From Acheta domesticus (Eukaryota > Arthropoda > Insecta > Orthoptera > Gryllidae), in the NCBI GenBank assembly GCA_031308135.1, contig JAHLJT010000631.1:441501-505500 (forward strand): a stretch of 64,000 nucleotides of DNA, in the 5' to 3' direction. Position 1 is the stretch's first letter, and the number at the start of each line of letters is the position of its first letter. A program made the translations under genes and the position numbers. The notes under the pieces are model-generated. The model saw only the letters and a program-made list of their open reading frames with translations. It searched no databases and was not told the DNA's origin. This document shows positions 22,728 through 35,289 of the stretch, piece by piece.

Positions 22728-22839
22728 GTAAGTGTAGTGTAGCTGCTCTGCTGTATTTTTACAGATGAAGCAGTGTAGCGATGATTATCTAAGGATCTCC
22801 GTTCCAGGATTTGATTAGGCTTCTTTCTTAGCTCTACTA

Positions 22840-23250
22840 GAGAGCTTGGTTTAGTTCAGCCGCGTCTGGAGGATAGTCTAACGGCCGTTTGCTCTGATCG
22901 GTAGTTTTCCGTGTTTTCTCCGATGAACACTAGGCGAATGCCGAAGCAAAGGGCCCACAGATTGTGGGCGAAAATGTTTCCTTGCCCTGCTTTGTCCTAT
23001 CCTCATCTCTTACTTAGACACATACATGCCCTACATTACAACAAACGCCGAGACACCAGTCGGGAGCTTAGAGCTTGTGCCGGTTAGGGTGGTGCCCCGC
23101 TGATGGGAGATACCTAGCTGAAGAAAAGCCCACAAGCCAGCGGATAGGTTGGTGACTGATTTCGCCATCCAGCGGAGGAAGATAACTGCCGTCTCCCATG
23201 ATAAAACATGCACTACTCTTACAGGGCTCATGGCCATAGCAGTTGATGCA
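22840..23250 (+). mobile_element. SINE family 1, diverged copy
   Basis: Body matches 29293-29756: GTTTTCCGTG, CACTAGGCGAATGCCG, TCCTATCCTCATCTCTTACTT, CTGATGGGAGATACCT and CCATCCAGCGGAGGAAG. The tRNA-like head is eroded. In intron 4 of mARC copy 1. Confidence 0.7.
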
Positions 23251-23562
23251 CCGGGAATGACTAATCAATCAATCGTAGATCTACTGACCACTTGAATAGG
23301 AATGTTAGTTGGGTTTGGTATTGCTAATTATACATACGTTTGACAATAGTTTCATGAGTGAATAGACTTGACCAATGATTTTGGTCATTCGGGTGATGAA
23401 GACGCCTGGGAACGTCCACGAACTCGTTGATCGGTTTGGAATTTCGCTCGCAAGACATCAAAACGTAGAACGTGCGACAAGGATGTGTTAAGTAAGATAA
23501 ACAGTTACACATCATATCGCTCAGGTGATTATTCATTCATTCGTATCTGGCGAGTAAAATAA

Positions 23563-24221
23563 CTATAGCTCGACGACTTAAAAAAAAAGCCTGGTCTGCG
23601 CATGCGCGAAAAGTGTCAGAGGGGAAGGTTCCCTCTCTTCGCAGCCTACGTTCCCCTCCGTGGAGCCCTCCCCCCCGCCGCCGCCGCCGCCGCCACGGCT
23701 CTGAGGGAAGAGGGGTTGGCCTTCCCGAACCCTGAGGTGTTGAAGGCTCGTGTCTCTGTTTATCCTGCAAAGTCGGACGGCGTTTGGGCGTGAGAAATGC
23801 CATGTCGCGAAAACTGACCTTCCTTCTCTTCTCATCGCGTACAATTGCTAAACTAATTTTGGAATTTTTCTCTCTCGGAAGGAAGTCAGTTCGTGTGCGC
23901 TTCCTTCTATGCGTGGGTGTATATCTTCGATTTGTTGCTTTGCAGGGTTTTCGAGAAATTACATTTCGGTTGGCTTCGACTTCTTCATCCACGTGTACAA
24001 GTCCAGTCCCCGTTTATCAGGATGACCGTTGAATGGCCCGGTTCGTGAGATAGTATATCGAGTGACAAATGAAAATTGGTCGGCATCAAAAGCATTATGG
24101 GAGAACAAAGTTACAAGAGCGGTTCAACTGAGATCCCCTCGAGAGCAGTGGGGATGGCTTCGACTCGCCTGCTGATGTAAGCGGCACCATAATGGTTTTT
24201 TTCTAAGTTGTCGAGCTATAG
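23563..24221. mobile_element. 659-bp non-autonomous element with 28-bp inverted repeats
   Basis: Left end CTATAGCTCGACGACTTA and the complement of the right end, CTATAGCTCGACAACTTA, match over about 28 bp with few differences. TA doublets sit at both ends. The long frames inside come from GC-rich sequence and match nothing I know. Confidence 0.7.
23675..23694 (+). repeat. (CCG)n microsatellite
   Basis: Six to seven CCG units inside the 23563-24221 element. Confidence 0.85.
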
Positions 24222-24929
24222 GAGCCTCCCGAAGTATTTATGAGTCCGAAACTCTGGATAGGCGACTTGTAACGGAAAAATGAACAAATTAATTTTTCTT
24301 CTAAACAAATACTGACATTCAAAATAGAATAAAATGATGCCCAGTAAAATACTGCACACTATATTCATCTTCCTCCTTCATCACTGAATCATTTCACAGC
24401 TCGTGCCCAAATTCCTCGCCCGGGTGAAAGGAATACGGTCATTATGCTACCTTGAAATTATTTTATAGAATGGTATGGAACATGGAACTAAAGTAATATC
24501 TCTCGTGTAGATTCCATTAGAAGGATTTTTTCTGCGTGTGTGTCGGGTTCGAAATAATGAAAATCTGATTAGTCTGGTCAACAGCAATGCGGTAACAAAG
24601 AATGTGAATAGTGTTATTAGCTAATACTTGGACATTGAATTCAAATATGAAATCAGTTTTTGCATATCAGACTCACTTTTCTTGTGACACCTACCTAACC
24701 CATGGAAATGCTTGAAAACGCTGCATGTTGATTTTTTTGTGTAGCTTCGTTTATTTATTCTGCATATGTAATTGTTTAGGAACAATCGAAATTTATACTA
24801 GAAATTGTTAAACATGACATGAAATTCAGAAAGTTCACCTCTAGGAAAAAAAGAAAGTTTGGCAGCAGTGCAGTCATACTCAATGTTGTTTTTCTTGCCA
24901 TTTGTGTCTCAGCATTGAAAGGTCTGATA

Positions 24930-26330
24930 GTAAATTGTCCCAATTCGTTTTGTTACGTCTGTGGAAAATTAACTCTGAAATCGCAAAAACAGAACCTTAA
25001 TCCTCTGACAAGGAAGTGTCACGAACGTTATTTCGGGTGTGAAGTTGCCAACCAGGACAAGAAATGACTTCCATTATATGCTGTGTCGTGTTATACTCCG
25101 AACTCGCTAGTTAAAAGGTTCACGACATGTGCCCTTCGGTATTCCCATGACTTGGCGGAAACTAACGAATCACAAACTGTTATTTCTCTCGGACAGAGCT
25201 AGAATCATCTCAAAAACGAAGATATCAGTGCAATATCCTAATTTACCATTTGCTATAAGGTCTGTAAGTCACAGTGAAAAATTGACGGTACCACTTCTTT
25301 CTGAGAATGTGGCAGTGAGGGAAGATGAATGGTGCAGTGACGAACATTCAGAAGACAGAGATATCCATGCTGACCCAAAATTTCTGCGGAAAGTGTACTG
25401 ATCGCCAAGCAGTTTTTTCAAAATATTTCTCCAACAGTGACATAGAGTTTTTGTAATGATATCGAATCCGTTATGGATACTCTTGGCCATGAGTTCAAGA
25501 TATCTACATGGCGCTTGTTCATCGATTCTAGCAAAATAAGTTTGATAGCTGTACTTCTCCACGAGAACAAGTTTCGTTCTGTTCCGATTGTTCATGAATT
25601 AATCCTGAAGGAAACATCAGAACTTTGAACTACACCTCGCACTTCTCTAACAAACACAAATGTAATAAATGTGAAGATTTCAATGTAATAGGAATTCTGC
25701 TCGTCATGCAGCTCAGGTACACAAAGCACATATGCATTCTGTGTAAATGGGACACCACAGACAAAAAATCACTATTGTTGAAAAAATGTCCTGCTCGGAT
25801 TGAACTTCTGCCTGGAAAGAGAAATGTGGTTAACACGCCTCTTATTGACCACAAGCGTGTGTACTTGCATCCATGCACATTAAATTGGGTCTCGTCAACA
25901 ACTTTGACATTAAAAAACATTACATGGGTTTATGTATTTGCAAGAGAAGTTCCCAAGGATCAGAGAAGGAAAAATTAATAAAGAAATATTTGTAGAACCG
26001 CAAATTAGAAAATTAATAGGAACTTTAATTTGTTGAGTGATACTGAAAGAAAGACATGTCTGTCTTTCACAAATATCTGTAAAAACTGTTTAGACAACCA
26101 TAAAGCAGAGAACCATCCGATATTATTCATGAACTGTTGAGATACCGCCATATGGGACTAGCAATGTAGTGTTACTAAAAGAATATTTTTTGAATGATCA
26201 TTTTGACTTCTTCCCGGTTGATCTCGGTGCCATTAATGACGATAATGGCGAACGATTCCACCACAATATTTCCCAAAAGGACAATCGTTATCAAGACAAT
26301 TGAGATGACGCAATGTTGTCTGAATACGCT
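24930..26330 (+). pseudogene. fossil of a CPNSFCYVCG-type multicopy insect protein family
   Basis: Broken frames follow, in order, a protein family I know as highly repeated and uncharacterised in arthropods: NCPNSFCYVCGKLTLKSQ, FGCEVANQDKK (stop at 25065-25067), MPFGIPMTWR, KISVQYPNLPFAIR, TWRLFIDSSKISLIAVLLHE, LRYTKHICILCKWDT, LLPGKRNVVNTPLIDHKRVY, and near 26195-26275 HFDFFPVDLGAINDDNGERF. The N-terminal CxxC pairs suggest a zinc finger. Many stops. Function unknown; dispersal suggests a mobile-element origin. In intron 4 of mARC copy 1. Confidence 0.65.
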
Positions 26331-26339
26331 GGACCTCAA

Positions 26340-27311
26340 GAAACGACGTTCCTGAGGCAAAGTGCAGGATGCAGGATAGAAATATTTTAAGGAATGTTTC
26401 TTCACTTTTCTTATCACTTATATGTTGTATTTTTTATACATTTGAATCTGTTGTTATAAGATCGTATCATTTTGCCATATACATGTAATACATAGGGAGA
26501 TAATCTCATTTATAAAAACGATCATGACATGAAAACTGAAGCCGACACAGAAATTATGAAATTAGATCTGAACTGAGAGGCAAATTATCTTCCAGAAACA
26601 GTTTTTTTTGTTCTTGTTACAGAAATTTTTTAATAGACCAGTGTAATCATTCTACTATATGTATGTTATTGTATTTGGCGAGAAATAATTGACGCCCTAA
26701 CGGACTGTCAATAAATAAAACTGTCGAATCAAAAAGTTGTATTTTATGATCATAAACCAAGTTTATTTCAATGAACTCACATATTTAAATACAGAAAATA
26801 AGATATAGCAGGATAATGAAGTAACGGAGCAGCAATGAGTAAGGTGAGCGTGTAATCGCATATGCAAAAATTCGTAATGCAAAAATCCAACATGTAATCA
26901 GGGTTAGATGTCTCAATGGAAGTAAATCGTTAAGTTAGGAACAAAATAACTTTTTGTGTTTTATCTCAACATTTAGGCTCTGCTGTTGTCAGAAATTCTT
27001 ATTTTTAGTAGAGTTTCTTACTATCTGTGATGTGATAAAGACTGCTCAATGCTCGGAGTTTTCAGTGCTTCTAATTTTTTAAAATACTAGTTCGGTTTTG
27101 TCCCGTGTTTTTTTTCTTATTCGTTCGTAATGAGCGACATACTCGTAATTACAAAAAAATCAATTCCCTCTCCTTTTCAATATACGACCTTCACCGTTCA
27201 TTGTCCTTTTCGTTTCTCTTCTTGATTAATAACTGTATTAGTAGTGTAATCATTGAAGGGAAATTTTTTCTCCATAATTTTCTTCTTTATTGTTCTACAT
27301 TCCTGTGTATT
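26340..27311. other. intronic, nothing recognised
   Basis: AT-rich intron 4 sequence of mARC copy 1 with no supportable feature. Confidence 0.3.
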
Positions 27312-27319
27312 GTCTAATC

Positions 27320-28106
27320 CAGCGATTGTCAACTTGCTAAGGAATGACGGAGCTGCTTTGCTTTCCGAGATACGGCTCTCGAAGAAGGAGCCCGAGCAAA
27401 GGGGGAAGGGAGCGACCTGGAAAAATTTGCGAGATTAAATCAATTCTGATAATTGACATAGGTCGCATTCATGGTATGAGTAAAGGAATTTGCAGATTAA
27501 GGATTATTGAAAATATTCTGAAAATCACGAGGATTTAAAACATTCTCAAACAAAACTGTACATAAAATATAATCAAGCCTGAGAACAAAATTCTCTCACA
27601 TGACCCCCTACCGACACCTATTTGTTACCTATTCGTTAACATTAATTATTGTTTCAGATCAAACTAATTTGTTACGTTATATACTATTATATAAAATATT
27701 ATTGTCCTAAAATGTTAAAACAGTCTTTTCCAAAAATGTTATCTAATAGAAGAATGGAATTGGAATTACAGTACTGGTTTTGATAAAGAGTCTGTTATTG
27801 CTTTGAGTTATGTAATAATTATTAATATGTAATTAATTATGTAATAATATATAACAGAACATAGATTATAATCTATGTTCTGTTACTTAGTTATTCGCGT
27901 TGATATTGAATCATAAACATTCTAAATAACCATTACCATTTAAAAAACGTAATTATCGATTTTCCAAGCGAACCTCCCCTCCCACTTCCGCACCATTATT
28001 GCAACATGCTCGCTGCCGCGTTGGGCGCTACCTTTGCTCCGCGCTCAACTCGGAGAAAGAGAGCAGATTTCTGTGACGTCGCAGAGCATTGAGTTGGCAA
28101 ACACTG
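27320..28106. mobile_element. hAT-type non-autonomous element (787 bp)
   Basis: Ends CAGCGATTGTCAACTTG and GAGTTGGCAAACACTG are imperfect inverted repeats of the hAT CAGxG type. Flanks GTCTAATC (27312-27319) and ATCTAATC (28107-28114) match at 7 of 8 bases, the expected 8-bp duplication. No transposase remnant seen. Confidence 0.8.
27852..27885. repeat. 34-bp perfect palindrome inside the hAT element
   Basis: TAACAGAACATAGATTA followed at once by its exact complement. Confidence 0.9.
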
Positions 28107-28587
28107 ATCTAATCTTTACATGAGCATCACTTTACCCAGCCATTCTCATAGAGATCATGTTCTTTCCTAGTTTTACTAAGCGATTCTTGGTTTATGACAT
28201 TTGATTCTTAAATTGACATTTCATTTCATTAGGTGGTCCGCAGAGTCTTGTTTTGTAATATCTCTAAATTTATATTCCGGTTTGTTAATATAAGTTTTTG
28301 AGGTCTGTGTGTGAATATATAAAAATTATATAAATTCCATAAGACTTATTTATTTATTTATTTGTCAAAAAAACAGTAGAAACTGTATATGACGTATATG
28401 ACTTATCTGTGCTAAGGTAAATCTTCCCTTTGGGATCTCCAAGTGAGTACTGAATTGTCAAAAATAAGAAAAAAAGTGAATGTTAAATGTTGTTTTTACA
28501 TTGCGATAAAATTTGTAATGAACGTGGAAATCATTTTCTTTTCATATTCAATACTAATGCAAATTTTTCTCCAACATTCATATACAG

Positions 28588-28662
28588 ATGTGTGGTAACC
28601 ACAATGGATCCTGAAACAGCTGTCAAGGATCCCGAAATGCAGCCTTTGAAGACGCTTAGAGA
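28588..28662 (+). CDS. mARC copy 1, exon 5 (molybdenum-ligand cysteine)
   Basis: 75 nt. The first full codon, TGT, is Cys287 in R-CVVTTMDPETAVKD, at the position of the Mo-binding cysteine of human mARC1. Ends KTLRE (split codon) at donor GA|GTGAGT. Confidence 0.88.
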
Positions 28663-29292
28663 GTGAGTACTCATGCCCATTTTGTCGTATTTTATTGAAG
28701 GTTATTTCCTACACGAGATGGAAATATACCAATTTCCTTTTAGCAGCGTTCTGTGATTAGTATATTTTTGCTGTCTTTTCAGTCATGAATTTTTGTACCT
28801 CTTTGTAGCCACAGCAGAGTGATAGGTAGTCAAGGCGAAATATGTGACTTACAAGGCTACTCGTTAAATGAAGGTTAATTAAATTAAGTTGTAATGGACG
28901 TGAAGTAAGGAAGTTGTTGATTTCATTGACTTTGTGAAATGTTGTTAACATAAAAAAACTGGAAAATGGATTATTCTTAAACCATTAATATTTATATAAT
29001 TATTTGAACAACATTGAATCGGTTTAAATTATAATTCTTGCGTTGAATTGAGCTGCATCTTCCGGAACCTTCTAGTATCTCGTAACGAACGAGTAGTACT
29101 TCCGTTCCATTCCGGAATAAACGGCATCTTTGCCCTTCCGGTGCTTATCGATCACTGGCTTACTGATCACATGGAACTACAAAATCGGCCGCCAGCAAGT
29201 AATTTACACTGCGCATGACGATTGAGGAAGGAAATATTTTCAACGCAAAAGCAAACCTAGGAATCTTGTAATGCTGAGACGAATTTTGTTGC

Positions 29293-29756
29293 TCAGGGTA
29301 TCAGTTGGTCAGTGCAGTGCACTTGTGTGGGAGGTCCTAGGGTTCGAGTCCCGACGGAGGCTGCATTTTCAAAACTAGTTACATAGTTTGGTCGAATTCA
29401 GACGCTGTTGGGAGGAGAATTCTAGCGACCGCCCTCTCTGATAGCTAGTTTTCCGTGGTTTCGGCGGTCAACACCAGGCGAATACCGGAGCAGTAACCTA
29501 AGAAATGGACCCCTGTCCCCGTGCGATCTTTCTTTCCCCTATCCTCATCCCTTACTTACACACACACACACATACACACATGTCCTACTCCAATGCAAAT
29601 GTGAGGAGATCAGTCCGGTGTTTAGAGCTTGCCCTTCCCGTTGATGGGAGATACCTGGTAGGGAAAACGCAACTAGCCGTCTTGTAGGTCTGCGCCGGAT
29701 CTCGTCATCCAGGGGGATGACCCCCGCCACCGCCCGTGATGAAACATCCGGGGCTA
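29293..29756 (+). mobile_element. tRNA-derived SINE, family 1, next to mARC copy 1 exon 6
   Basis: The head has pol III boxes: A-box-like GTATCAGTTGGTCAGTGC and B box GGTTCGAGTCCC. The body matches 22840-23250 and includes a (CA)n run near 29558-29580. It ends about 50 bp before the exon 6 acceptor. Confidence 0.8.
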
Positions 29757-29807
29757 ATGCCTTTGGCGCCCGCGCTGAGTGTGCGCGTGCGCGTGTGGTG
29801 TGCGCAG

Positions 29808-29946
29808 GTACCGCCTGCTGAAGGACGCCAAGAAGCAGCAGCTGGAGGGCGAGCTGGCGCCCGCCATGGGCTGCTACATGGGGCTGCGGCAGCAGGGCAC
29901 CGTGCGCGTCGGCGACCCCGTCTACGTGGGCGAGCGCGCGCGCTAG
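29808..29946 (+). CDS. mARC copy 1, exon 6 (C terminus)
   Basis: Begins at acceptor GCGCAG and codes YRLLKDAKKQQ through GTVRVGDPVYVGERAR and TAG. Very GC-rich. A SINE ends only about 50 bp before the acceptor. AATAAA at 30087-30092 is the likely poly(A) signal. Confidence 0.88.
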
Positions 29947-30086
29947 GGCGCAGCACCAACTCACGACGGCCAACGAAATCCAAATGGAAACATTATCAAC
30001 CCAGATTTTAAACAACAAAAATTCAGATTAAAAATATCAACTTATATTCAAAGTGTAAATAATCAATACTAGTGGGGAAAAGTTAA

Positions 30087-30092
30087 AATAAA
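30087..30092 (+). terminator. poly(A) signal of mARC copy 1
   Basis: AATAAA, 141 nt after the stop codon. Confidence 0.5.
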
Positions 30093-30109
30093 AAAAATAA
30101 TATGCGCCA

Positions 30110-33100
30110 ACTGTTATTATGTGAATGAGCAAGTTAAAATTTTGAAAAAGCCAAAACCGGGCAGGAGTATTCTTTATTTATACAGATTCAGTTTCGTTTT
30201 ATTTTAACGGTATTTTTTACAATCCAAAAGTTGGCTACTTTGTTTTTCAGCCTGTAATTATCTTCGTTCGTTTGGTTTGAAACTTTTGAAGAAGTAGTTT
30301 CATTGTTGAAGAACCCATAAAACTCTATTAGAAACGTAAATGCTTACGGGAGTCTTGAATTGTTTAATGTTGCGCTAATATTGTATGAAATCTATTAAAC
30401 ATTTTCTACAGCTTTGTTTGGTATTTTTACGAGACTAGACGAAATTGAAATCATACCCTTCTGTAACAAGCGATTTACATCTCTTTGTATGTTAAAATGG
30501 TATTTTCTTAATGTATTACGTAGCATGTGTAAAATGTACTTTAGATAGAATATTCTAGTGAGCAGACAGAATATAATGGAAGTTGCAACTGACGACTTCA
30601 ACTAAACTGATAAAAAACTGCTTGAGAGTTGGTGCGTCACACCATGTAATATGTTGCCAGCTCAATTGAGATAAATCTTAAAGATAATTTTTCGGAGGCT
30701 GTGAAACGGGAAAGGGTTACGTAAAGTCCTATCAGCGCATGTTTTCTTGACAGTGCTCAGCGGAGGGTGGGGAGACAGAGCGGCTCCGTCGCGACTTAAC
30801 GTCAAGTTGCAGATTCTTCCATCTAGACCAGTCTTGCATAATTGTACACCGCTTCTGAAGCGTTTCGCAAATTGGTATATCGAAATCCTTAGAGGTTGAT
30901 AGCCAATAGAAATCCATTTCTAAAATTATTCATTACAGTTGTTTGTTACCTTAAATGTGACTAAAGCTTATTGTGTCAATAAACTTTGCTCATCAACAAC
31001 AAACATGTAGATTCATCCTCGCCATCACTCTGAAAGTCAAGAGTTGCGCGCTAGAACTGCCAATGGAGCCTTATTAACGCATCTTGTTTGCTATTTCCTC
31101 TCTCTAATCCATGTGCCTTGCCTCGCAAGCATGCCAGGTGTTTTCATAGATTTGGTTTTAAAGTTGAATTGTTCTGATAGGTAGAATTTATTAAACAATT
31201 AATATATCAGAGGTGCTATACAAAGTCCAGAATCTGTACACAAGTAAAGAAGGCTTTGCACGCTGTGAGAGATTCCCTAGTCTTTTAAGAAAAAACCTCT
31301 ATTAGGGAGAAGATATTTTTATATAATAGTATATATAATAGTTATTTACGCTCTGCAGTACAATATTGAAATAAATAGAATTTCGTATGCACATCGTCGT
31401 AAAAGTTCATTTTCCCAGTGACCTTCGTGGTTTTGGTTTAAGAGAAATTGCGAAAGTACGAGTATGTCTGCCGAAAATCTTAGATTGCAAAAAGATGGGC
31501 TAACGCATAATATAATTATATTACAAATATTTAAAACCAGACGTCAATACGTTGCTATTAGTAAGACATATGATCTGAGTTGATACATTGTTTCAAAAAA
31601 TGCAAATGGGAAAAGACACTTCCACAGGTTTGCAGTGTAAAACAGACGCCAAGCCATTGGATGTTCCGAATGATACGGATGAAAATTTATATTTTTTCTA
31701 CCCGAATCTTGTTTTCTTCTCAAAGAGGATTCTTCTATTCTGCAACATCTGTGATTATCGAGAGATTTTATTTTATAGTATACATCATGGGCGTAAGTTG
31801 GAGTCAAATTTAGGGTGGGGTAAAGACAAAAATACTTCCAATCTATTAACTATGCGTAATTAACTGGTTAATTAAAATAGGAATATTTATCTTTTGTCTT
31901 GTTTATTTAATAGAGATATTTGAGTTTATTCCCAAAATAGTCATACCAAATATCTCTTGTGCATAAAACATTATTGAATAATGTTCTTGTCACGTCGGTA
32001 CTCAAATTTTTTAATAATTTCCTAGTGGTTTGCAGTAAAAGTGGTTTGCATAGTGGAATTACTAGTGGTTTGCAGTAAAAAAATGTTGCTGAACAAAACC
32101 ACACTAAATGGTTTAGCAAGCACACTGCTCAAGAACATGTAAAATACTCTCGTAAGTATATCATAACAATAAATTAAATATGGTGACAAAAAGTCTTCAC
32201 GAATGCTGCAGTAACATAGTATTGTACGGAGTAAAAGCTCTTTATAAACTAAGAATATCAAGGAAGATGCTATTTCATTGCGCAACCCGTGAATAGCCAA
32301 TATTTAGTGGCGGGCGGCCTCTTCCCTGCAGCCTTGCTATCATGCGCGTTGTATGACGCAATGAGTACGAGGATTCCGTTGGTACGCATTGTAAGAGAAT
32401 ATGTGGAAAAACAATTAAATATCGCGATTTTTCCGTCGAAATCGAAACTTCTTCATTGTTTTTGGATTTTTTGCGAGTTCCTGGGAATCTATTAAAACTA
32501 TGGACACCTCTCACATGCCGGAGAGGCTACTCTATCAATTTCTGCGCGCATTGGAAATTAATAATGCGGTATATGCACCTAATGCACCCGGAGTAAATGC
32601 TCAACGCGATAGTTAACCCTAAACAAACAGCTGTCTTCGTTTATGTCCATTGCTCGCAATATACGTAATAGTACCTTTGAATATTTTCCCTCTTAGAGGC
32701 TAAATACATATTAAAACTCGTTCGCACAAGTTATAAATAACATATTTTTCTCGACATGTTGATATAGACTTGGAGGTTAGAGTTCGCAGACAGCAAAAGT
32801 CAAGAATAAACTTATCGGAAGTAGATAGTACTGAACAGAGAGCCATTCTCCGGAGGATTGTAGGATCGGCTCTAAAGTTCGCCCGAACGTCGATCGATCA
32901 TTCTAGCTTCGCACTACTCACTTCTGTTGTTTTTTGTTGCTAATGAAATTATATGTAATAGATGGTACAGTATCTAATGACAAAACTTTAGGAATGATAT
33001 TTAAAAATAAACATTCTAATAGGACACTGTTGTCTACACGTTTCTCTCGATGGCATTTGAAAAAAAGTTATGTAAAAGAGATCTTTCCGTTTCTATTTTT

Positions 33101-33295
33101 AATCAAACTTTATTTTGATTTAAAATACATCGTTCAGCCTCAGGCACACTCAAAAACTAATATCGATACAGAAGCAACTATTTTATAATATTAATTGTAA
33201 CGATTACGTATTATAATATTATAACTTCTGTTCTAAAAACTTTTAACCCAAGGAGGAGACGCGAGAACTCCAAAAAAATACTTACTAACTTTAAT
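30110..33295. other. intergenic between the mARC copies, nothing recognised
   Basis: AT-rich. Short ORFs only. A small direct repeat CTAGTGGTTTGCAGTAAAA occurs twice around 32020-32082. Confidence 0.3.
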
Positions 33296-33299
33296 TTAA

Positions 33300-33702
33300 T
33301 GGTCATCTGGTGGCTCAGAGCGAAGTCGCTCGCCTTTCACCAAGGAGGTCCGGGTTCGATTCCCGTCGATCTCGTGTGAAATTTGTTCCAACAAAACCAG
33401 TTTGACTGCTTCACAAGGGCTAGTCCAACCCCTGTGAAGTGCCCTAAAACCTACCTCTATCCTAATTCCTTCCCAATTCTGGCCGCCGGGTAGTGACGCA
33501 GGGGCGCGCAAGAGAGAGGCGCGTGCGCGGAGATGCTACCTGGCGGTCCTCTTGAAGACTACAACGTGACGTGACATTCAGTAATGGAGGATTACTCCTG
33601 AAAAGCGCAGTGGGTTAATGGAGAATTACTCCAAAGCGCAGAGCGCTCAACGCCCCGAAAGGGGTTTAGAGACGCGTTGCGTCAAATTGTATGCGCAACA
33701 AA

Positions 33703-33738
<36 letters not shown>
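33300..33738 (+). mobile_element. tRNA-derived SINE, family 2, with A33 tail
   Basis: Head with A-box-like TGGTGGCTCAGAGCG and B box GGTTCGATTCCC, then a unique body (GAATTACTCC, CGCCCCGAAAGGGG) and a tail of 33 A at 33706-33738. Unrelated in body to SINE family 1. The long pure tail suggests a young copy. Confidence 0.85.
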
Positions 33739-33741
<3 letters not shown>

Positions 33742-33744
33742 TAA

Positions 33745-35285
33745 AATTCAAATGTTTAAACGAAAAATGGCTTTGTACCTTTGTATGCTCTGCTCTATAG
33801 TGTCAAAAATGATCAAGAAGAAAAACTGTTTTGAGCATGCTGGATTCTAAGCCAAGATCTCGAAATGTGTCATACCAACTGGCAACGAACTGGCCTAACA
33901 TCTCCAGCAGCTTTATGGCTATTGGAACTCGGTGTACAATGAATCAAAAGAAGACACGAATGTTTTCGATTTGAGAAACTGGCGAGTGTTTTGTATAAAT
34001 TTTTTTTTGATCTTCAATGTTGTATTATTTATAATATACTAGCTATTCTACTGTTAATAACCGAATACGTTGAATACAAAACCTAGATTTCTAAACGTGA
34101 CAATTTTCTTAATTTACGTCTTCAAATTGTACTCAATATCACTAAAAAAATCATGAATATCACAATCCATGCTACATATTGAAGTGCATCGGAAAAGCCC
34201 TCAATTTACGTGCACTTCGGTACGTAATTTGGCGTGAGAAATAATGCGTTAAAATTTAAAATTGTAATAATTAGTAGATGGCCATCAATAGGGTAAATTA
34301 ATTGTCAAGTAAATAATATGATAATGCATGTAAGAGATTAATGAAAAATTTCTAAGAAAAAAAAAGAGACGTACGACACTTCATGTCGTTACGTGCATAT
34401 ATAAATTCTCGTTTCATTCAATAGGAATTAGGTATTTCAAAATTATTCCCTTTGTATTATTGGTAACCAAAGCGTAAGTATAAGATCCATCGACCGAGTC
34501 CTCGTAGAGCGATATTTTCAGCCCACGACAAATGCAGAGAGTAAGTATTCTTATTTTTCAGGAGCATCCAGTGGACGTGGTTTTGAGCTAGCCACCCACA
34601 TGTGCCACGTTTACGTTTCCAATTAAGATTTCTTAAAATTAAAAAAACAAAAACAAAAGACGGGGGTGTTACAGTGGTAAGCTTAATGTGGGGGCGTGAA
34701 ATTTGATAGGAAGGAAAGACCCCGGATTATTACAATATTAGACATTTTTGTTGTTTATTGCATCTATTATTGTTAAGAAACTTTTAGAAGAGAAAGTATG
34801 ATGGTCGAAGGATTTCAATCAAAATAAGAATATTTCATATTGTTGGTTCATTCTTACGTGACATCGACTTCCTCTGATACTTCTATTCAATAGCAGGTAT
34901 TTCAGGGTGACACACGATAATAAGAATGATGAATTTTAATAGTTATTTACCGAATCAATTACCCAGCTTTTAAATAAAGGGAACCACGCACCATTGATTT
35001 CTAATATTCATTGCAATTTCAAACGCTGCTTGAAGTAGCCGTCATTTAAAACTAGTGGGAATGCGCAGCACACAGAAACTTTTCCTCCCTTTCGAGTTAT
35101 TACTGAACAATTACTCAAATGTTTAAAAAAAGGTGCATGACATCAGTTAAATATCTACAACTGATTGTATTTACGAAGAAAATATCCAAGTCACAAGAAT
35201 AAATATGGTTGAAAAATGACTTGCAAAGTTGGGACATATCTTAAAATTTCGAGCAGCAATGATGCACGCCGAAGATTAAATGTGT
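33745..35285. other. intergenic, nothing recognised
   Basis: AT-rich, no supportable gene or repeat. Confidence 0.3.
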
Positions 35286-35289
35286 GGGA

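Larger units (their letters stand above)
14374..29946 (+). pseudogene. mARC/MOSC-domain protein, copy 1 (six exons; one frameshift)
   Basis: This encodes a mitochondrial amidoxime-reducing component, a molybdenum-cofactor enzyme of the outer mitochondrial membrane that reduces N-hydroxylated compounds with electrons from cytochrome b5 and its reductase (known for the family). Coding exons: 14374-14639, 15442-15619, 20209-20410, 22516-22727, 28588-28662 and 29808-29946. With the frame repaired it is about 356 aa; human mARC1 is 337. Visible: hydrophobic anchor at about 10-30 followed by RRRR, RIYPLKSG of MOSC_N at 54-61, LRDR ending at Arg89, DCGDEAAEWI, EASVSDLNSRI, WFRPNFVV, Cys287 in CLRCVVTTMDPET (equivalent to human Cys273, the Mo ligand), and a C-terminal VRVGDPVYV strand. 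A T7 run in exon 2 has one T too many. Either it is a sequencing or assembly error and the gene works, or this copy is freshly broken. All splice phases and ligand positions argue for recent function. Confidence 0.88.

Noticed and set aside
23537..23992. 151-codon minus-strand ORF
   Set aside because: It lies inside a GC-rich inverted-repeat element, overlaps other long frames on both strands and shows only low-complexity Arg/Gly-rich text.
29293..29365. Functional tRNA gene
   Set aside because: It has A- and B-box-like text but no cloverleaf I could fold, and is followed by a SINE body repeated elsewhere.
29545..30018. 157-codon minus-strand ORF
   Set aside because: Antisense to a SINE and to mARC exon 6; length is due to the GC-rich composition.
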